DNA from: Ottelia alismoides
Taxonomy: Eukaryota; Streptophyta; Magnoliopsida; Alismatales; Hydrocharitaceae
Length of the DNA: 64,000 bases
Assembly (NCBI GenBank): GCA_037367405.1
Contig: JAZKJV010004148.1
Span: 1,550,501 to 1,614,500 of the forward strand
Direction of reading: 5' to 3'
Shown here: one piece after another, positions 58,585-64,000 of the stretch
How positions within the stretch are numbered: position 1 is the first letter of the stretch
Layout: each line of letters starts with the position of its first letter
The notes under the pieces: model-generated
Seen by the model: only the letters and a program-made list of their open reading frames with translations
Databases searched by the model: none
What the model was told of the DNA's origin: nothing
Program-made: the position numbers and the translations under genes

Positions 58585-60358
58585 TGATGAATCTGCATTT
58601 CATCATCTTTATTCATCTATTTGAGCTTAAAATCCCTTATAAAATACATGTATATAATACTAACTCCATATTCTTACTAACTTGAATCTGTGTTTAAATA
58701 TTGTACACTTATTACTATTTTAACCTAAAATAAATAAATAAATAAAGGAAAATAAAGAAAAGAAAAAAAAGAGATTGTATATATGTAATAAATACAAACT
58801 GACCTGAACCCTGAGATAAGGTCAAGACTTAACATGATCGACCAGGATTAAAGTAAGCGGAGATAGGGTCCATAATCAGAAAATCCAAAACAATGCGTTG
58901 AAAATATTTGTATACTTACACTATTTTATTTCTACATACATTGGCCTCAAATTAAATAATTTTCAAAACAAAAGTTGTAAATAAAAATGTTTCCTAAATA
59001 ATAAAAATGTTTGCAAAAATAAAATCATGTACAAAATAAAAGTAACCACATACGGAAAAAGCTATAAATCGATAATTCAAAGACCAATTCCAGCTCATAT
59101 AGACTTCAATTGAACCAAACTCATTACATTGTATTCTAAATTAAATTATCTTTAAAATGGTTATGGTTTCATAATTTTTAGAGTTACGGTTTGAAAGACG
59201 GTTTTCTAGGGTGGTTTGTGCAATTTTACCATTTATTTGTACATATTGTAATTGTAAATACTTGTAAATATTTTAATAATTATTTAACACAAAAATAAAA
59301 AATATGTTTAATAAAAAAACTAATTTCCTTATTTAACTATGTATATAATGTACCATATGTATATATAGTATATGTATATAGTTAATAATCTTAAATAACC
59401 TCGACAAAAAGTAAAAAATATTAACATTTATTATTCAATTTAATAAAGTGAAGAAATATAAAAAAATAAATTTTTGTAAATAATTTTAACATTAATTTCT
59501 TTCTTTATCTTTATCTCATTTCAAATTCTTTTTTATCTCTTTATCTCCATTCAATTTTTAAAATTAAAATAAAAAATAAAATTCAATTATTTTTCTATTT
59601 AATTGGCTCCTCATCCCTCATTCTCACTGTATCAATCTTTAGTGAGAGGAGACTATTCTCCGAGAGTCATCTTGTCGCAGAAGGGTGCCTAGCCTCTAGG
59701 TCGTCCGGTGATAGCGAGTCAGCCTTCGTCGAGGCGATTACGGTATCATCCGCTCCCACGGTGAGATCCACATTTTTCTTCTCTTATTTTTAACCTAGGT
59801 TAGTCATAGTTTAATTTTTGAATTTTTATTTCGTTGTCAATTTTTTCTCTAGATCTTAGAATCACACATCACGATTTGATCTGAATCTTATCTGATATTT
59901 CATCTCATTTTCTTAATCCCTTCGCTTCACGTTCTACCTCCATGATCCCTCACCTCCGGCCATGCACGGTGGTCAGAGACCCGGTTCCATCTACTATTTT
60001 CTTCGGAACTACAACCGCTCACGTATCCCGATTTTATTTTTTTTCTAATAATAATCATGATCGAGTCGTCGTGCTCGAGTCATTTTTCAATCTATATTAT
60101 TTATTTGCAGGAATAAAGTAAATGATTACAAATAAATAAAAAAAATAAAAAATATATGTAAAAGATTTCTGTAGTTTCTATTGTAAAAAAATAAAAAATA
60201 ATGAAAGTTTTTTCTGTTACTTTTATAAAAAAAAACGACAACGCCGTAGTAGTCGCCCCTTCAGCGCCTAGGGTGGAGCCGCTCTCCAACGTCGTCCTCG
60301 CCACCATGCAGAGCAGTAGCAACCCAGGCGGTCCTTCACCGTCGTCGTGCCTCTCCAC
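58585..60358 (+). repeat. E3 3' LTR, 5' portion, cut by E5
   Basis: Aligns with 44892 onwards, including the U3 block at 58837-58871. Near 60240-60290 it is shorter than the 5' LTR by roughly 130 bases of GC-rich sequence. It stops at 'cctctccac', where E5 begins. Confidence 0.85.
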
Positions 60359-63300
60359 TGATAATCAGTGATTTTTGCATAGGACTTGTCACTCCACAAG
60401 GCTGACCGACAGTCATCGGAGCGACCCCAAATAAATACCCCAAAACAAATACCATGATTGACCAGCAATTAACCCACAATATACATAATTCATGAGTAAT
60501 AAAATATGGAATGAAAATGTATCATCTCTACTATAAAATGCATAGCTAGTAGGCATGTAGAGGTCGAACCACATAGAGCATAAGAGGTAGCCTATACAAC
60601 CATGTGATTTATCAAGCATATACACATATCTTTTTATGGGTTTTTTTTGGATTTTTTTTTATTTTTTTATTTTTTGTGTTTATATTTTTGTATTTGATTT
60701 TTAATTTTCTATTTTTATATTTTCTTTTTATATTTTTTATATTTTTTATTTCTTTTTTTCTTTCTTTTACATATAGCATCTATAAGGCTTTACATATATA
60801 ATATAGGGTAATATATATAAATACTAATAAATATAGATTAAATACATAATAAAAAATATTTTGATTTTATATATTTTTCACATGTTTTTTGTAATTTTCT
60901 TATATTTGTTTCCTAATTTTTATGTATTTTTTAGTCAAAAATACCACAACATAAGATATTAAGTAATATTCTAAAATTGATCTATATATTAAAAATAGTA
61001 AATAAGTCCCAAAATTATCCAATATAATTTTAATATGTAAATATTTATATAAAGGAAATTATAAAATAGAAAAACCAATTTTTGGATTTTTACAGGATTT
61101 TTTAGATTTTTATAAAAGATTTTAGGGTTTTTCGATTTTTAGTGATTTTTGGTCTGTAATAAAAAAGGACAAAATATGATATATATATATATAAAATTTT
61201 TTGGATCTTTTAGACTTGTTTTTATTATTTTTGGTATTTTCTAAATTAAACATGGAATAAATAAGATCCATTTCATTTCTAACAAATAATAAAATGATCA
61301 AAAATGCAAAGTGAACACGTAACGTGAAAAGTACATGGCATGAGGTATTTAATCATATTTTTTAGTATTTTTCGGAGCACGTTAACTATATTTAATAAAT
61401 AGATAAAAAGCACAAAAATAAGTGTCCTAACAGGGGCATTTTTGTAATAAAAATGAAATCCATGGGCTTAGATGCAAATATGCAAGAATAAAACTACATT
61501 TATTAAATTTTATAAGACTATTTTACAATCACAAAAATCTTCAGGGGTTAACATGTAATTTCACGACCTCATGTGGGACGACACGTGAGGGGCATAGAAT
61601 GGACCCGTATGCAATACAGAAAGTACATGGGCCTATGTGTAAAATGATCATTTAATTTTGAATGGTGAACTTTATTTACAACATTAAATAGAAAATACAA
61701 AAAGAGGCGGGACATTTATGCAATTTACCCCATAGGGCGCGCCATCGGACGATCATCCTTCATTTACTTATCCATGTGGCGTGTTCTGGTGTGACGATAC
61801 CCCATCGCTTCATCCGACAGCTATGACGTGGCAATGATGGGCGGTGCAACGCTTCCCACTTAACACGTGGCATCTCTCGCGGCCCAATGACAGTAAATGG
61901 AAGATGGAGTTAGGTGGAGCTCCTCCGGCGAGTGGCGGAGGTAAAGGAGCCGATCCCCTGATCGGGTATCGACCTGGGTGAGTGAAGGTGGGCAAGATGC
62001 AGAGAATCGGATGGGAAGGATACAAGGGCAATCTGAGCGACGGGGAGCAGATGATCACACAGAGACGAGCTCGCGGGAGCTCAACTCCGGCGAACTACGT
62101 GAATCACTTATTACCATGATTTAACTAGCTGGAAACTAAACTAAGAACAGGAAATTAAACCTACAACTGATTGAGATTAAAAGGAACGATAAAAGACAAC
62201 TCTTATACTTGATGGTTGCCCAGGGAGCACGGTCGCCGGAGCTGGCGGCCATGGGTGCACCCCGTCCTCCTGGAGCTCGGTCCGACCCCGAGAAGATGCC
62301 TCCTGTCACGAGGGACTCTTTTTGGCTAAAGACTAGGGCTCCTAGACTAGAAACGATGACCAAAATATCAATGGAGGACGAAGGCTTTATTTATAGAACA
62401 TGAAGGCACCCTTATTTGACCGGTCGGATGGAACGAATAAGGCATATGTATAAGGGATCAAATGATATGGCGTGTATGTACAGTGATCAATGATCATTTT
62501 CTCTGAAGGAATCGACGGTGATAGATGGATGTATCAACTGCGAAAAATGGTGGAAAATGGGGATTGGATACCTACGTCAAATGAACAAGATGTATGGGGA
62601 GTTAACTCGTAGTCTACGAAAGCTGGACACGGATTGGTCCACGCAAGCCCGCTACACAACAAAAGAGATTGTTTCATTAGAAATCAATTAATTAAAATAG
62701 CATTTGAATTTACTAATTTTTGTGTATAAAATACAAAATGTTTATTATTTTATTTAGTATTTTAATATTTTTTATTTAATTTTTTGACTTTATTTATTAG
62801 TAGTTAATATTTAATGGTGTATGTATAGGTATATTTGCCTATATTTTGGCTATTTTATTTTTGTTTTGTATATTTTATTTTATTATTTTCTTTCAGATAT
62901 TTATAACTTATTTTTATACACATGAATATATTTTTATTGTATTTTTATTATATATATATATATGTATGTATAATATATGGGTATACTTATAGGTATTTTG
63001 TCTATGTATTACATACATTTTATTTAATTAATTCATTTTCTTGGGCTTTATTTTGGTTTTATATTTTTTATAGAATATAAACAATGTTTACAATATTATA
63101 AAGATATGGATGAATAAAGAATAAAAGAATAGGTTTCCCATTTATTTATATATATGTATAATTATAGGTATTTTGCCTATATATTTATAGACTTATTTTT
63201 TTTTACATTTCCTTTTTGGTTTTATTTTGGTTTTAATATGCTCATATGTTATAAATAATAATTACAAATTTATAAAAATATAGACTTGTTAAAATAATAA

Positions 63301-63954
63301 GAATGAATATAATAAATATTTTAATCATTTCTCCTGTTCAATGAGGGTCCAAAACCTAACTTTCACACAGTAAGTCCAAAAAATATGAAACCACCCCCAT
63401 TAAATAGCTTATGAAAAGTTATATACAATTAGAGTGATTTTGATACATTTTGAGGTTTTATTTGAAAGATATGGGTCTGTGAAGTTGGGATTTTGGCTTT
63501 TTATTTTGTGTATAAAATGTACACTGTGTATTATTTTTGTACACACTTAATTTTGTATTTTTATTTACATTATTATCTAAAAATTTCATGTACAAAGTTT
63601 CTTTATTTGATGAATAAAGAGTAAATTAGGTGTCAAAAATGGGTAAATAATGAATAAAAGAGTTGGATATTAATTGGATTTCTGGCCCTTATCTCCCCTT
63701 ACGTTATTCCTTATCGACCAACTCAATTCTTGACTTTGTCTCGAGGTTTAGGGTCATAAAATATCTTTGATATTTTATTCTATTTCTTTTCTTCTCTTTA
63801 TTTTATAATTTTTGCATTAAAAACAACATTGTTTACGCAATAAATGCAATAAATGATGAATGCTATTTTGTATAAATTGATGCTATTTACATGCATTAGT
63901 AAGAATTTTAAGGCCAAAATAATAGAATAAAGGTGATGAAATGGAGATTCATCA
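60359..63954 (-). repeat. E5 3' LTR
   Basis: About 3.6 kb. Its 63350-63954 part matches S1 36178-36786. G-box CACGTG at 61582 and 61864; GC-rich part 61850-62330; U3 block 63683-63719. Open frames of 64-85 codons in the GC-rich part overlap on both strands and are not convincing genes. Confidence 0.8.
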
Positions 63955-63967
63955 CCCACCTATACTT
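63955..63967 (-). promoter_or_regulatory. E5 polypurine tract
   Basis: The - strand reads AAGTATAGGTGGG directly before TGATGAATC. Confidence 0.8.
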
Positions 63968-64000
63968 GCCTTTGCTAATCCCTAGCTAACACTTATGCAA

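Larger units (their letters stand above)
44892..60358 (+). mobile_element. E3: Athila-like Ty3/gypsy element with full gag-pol layout, decayed
   Basis: 5' LTR 44892-48293, PBS 48297-48314, leader, gag, protease, RT, RNase H, integrase, array, 3' open frame, polypurine tract 58571-58584 and 3' LTR from 58585, cut by E5 at 60358. The LTR pair differs by roughly a tenth in the stretches compared by eye, so it is older than E4. The left flank GTGTG (44887-44891) is the candidate target duplication. Confidence 0.88.
60359..64000 (-). mobile_element. E5: Athila-like element, 3' LTR and start of interior, runs off the window
   Basis: LTR 60359-63954 (TGATAATCAG...GAGATTCATCA), then polypurine tract and the first interior bases. 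The left flank TCCAC (60354-60358) is the candidate target duplication. Coding content lies to the right of the window. Confidence 0.8.

Noticed and set aside
60604..60801. Phe-rich hydrophobic frame resembling a membrane protein
   Set aside because: Translation of a T-rich stretch in the E5 LTR; the equivalent T-rich stretch in S1 (18770-18900) has no conserved frame.

Overview
The window is plant nuclear DNA made entirely of LTR retrotransposons. I see no host gene, tRNA, rRNA or bacterial-type feature. The tRNA-Asp type primer binding sites, Athila-like gag and pol proteins, 2.4-3.6 kb LTRs and deep nesting fit a large angiosperm genome. The GC-rich LTR islands hint at a monocot, but the species cannot be fixed from this sequence.

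Layout, from the outside in. E1 (+ strand, Ty3/gypsy, Athila-like) runs from the left edge to about 8579; its 3' LTR is cut by a degenerate Ty1/copia element (- strand, 8580-17165 visible). The copia right LTR is cut at 17165 by E2 (- strand, Athila-like). The 3' LTR of E2 is split into 17166-18497 and 36792-38343 by solo LTR S1 (18498-20198 plus 36100-36786). S1 is split by solo LTR S2 (20199-20455 plus 33246-36094, duplication ATCCT). S2 is split by E4 (20456-33240, - strand), the only element complete in the window, flanked by perfect TGTAC duplications. The E2 interior (38344-44891) holds broken pol and is cut by E3 (+ strand, 44892-60358), which has a 5' LTR, PBS, gag, protease, RT, RNase H, integrase and part of a 3' LTR. 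E5 (- strand) interrupts that LTR from 60359 and runs off the right edge.

E2 and E3 carry the full gag-pol type. E1 and E4 carry only gag-protease and would have needed polymerase and integrase supplied in trans. All coding regions are broken by frameshifts and stops; many stops are TAG where the surrounding sequence suggests CAG, a pattern of decay by cytosine methylation.

Two shared features between the coding region and the 3' LTR are not explained by standard element anatomy. The first is an array of short hairpins, most followed by a G-rich tract that resembles the real polypurine tract. It ends in a longer hairpin and a TATA-rich tract, and it is present in E1, E2, E3 and E4. The second is a broken open reading frame of unknown function in the envelope position, shared by E3 and E4 with traces in E1. 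It is kept even in the elements that lost polymerase. These are the best candidates for something undescribed.
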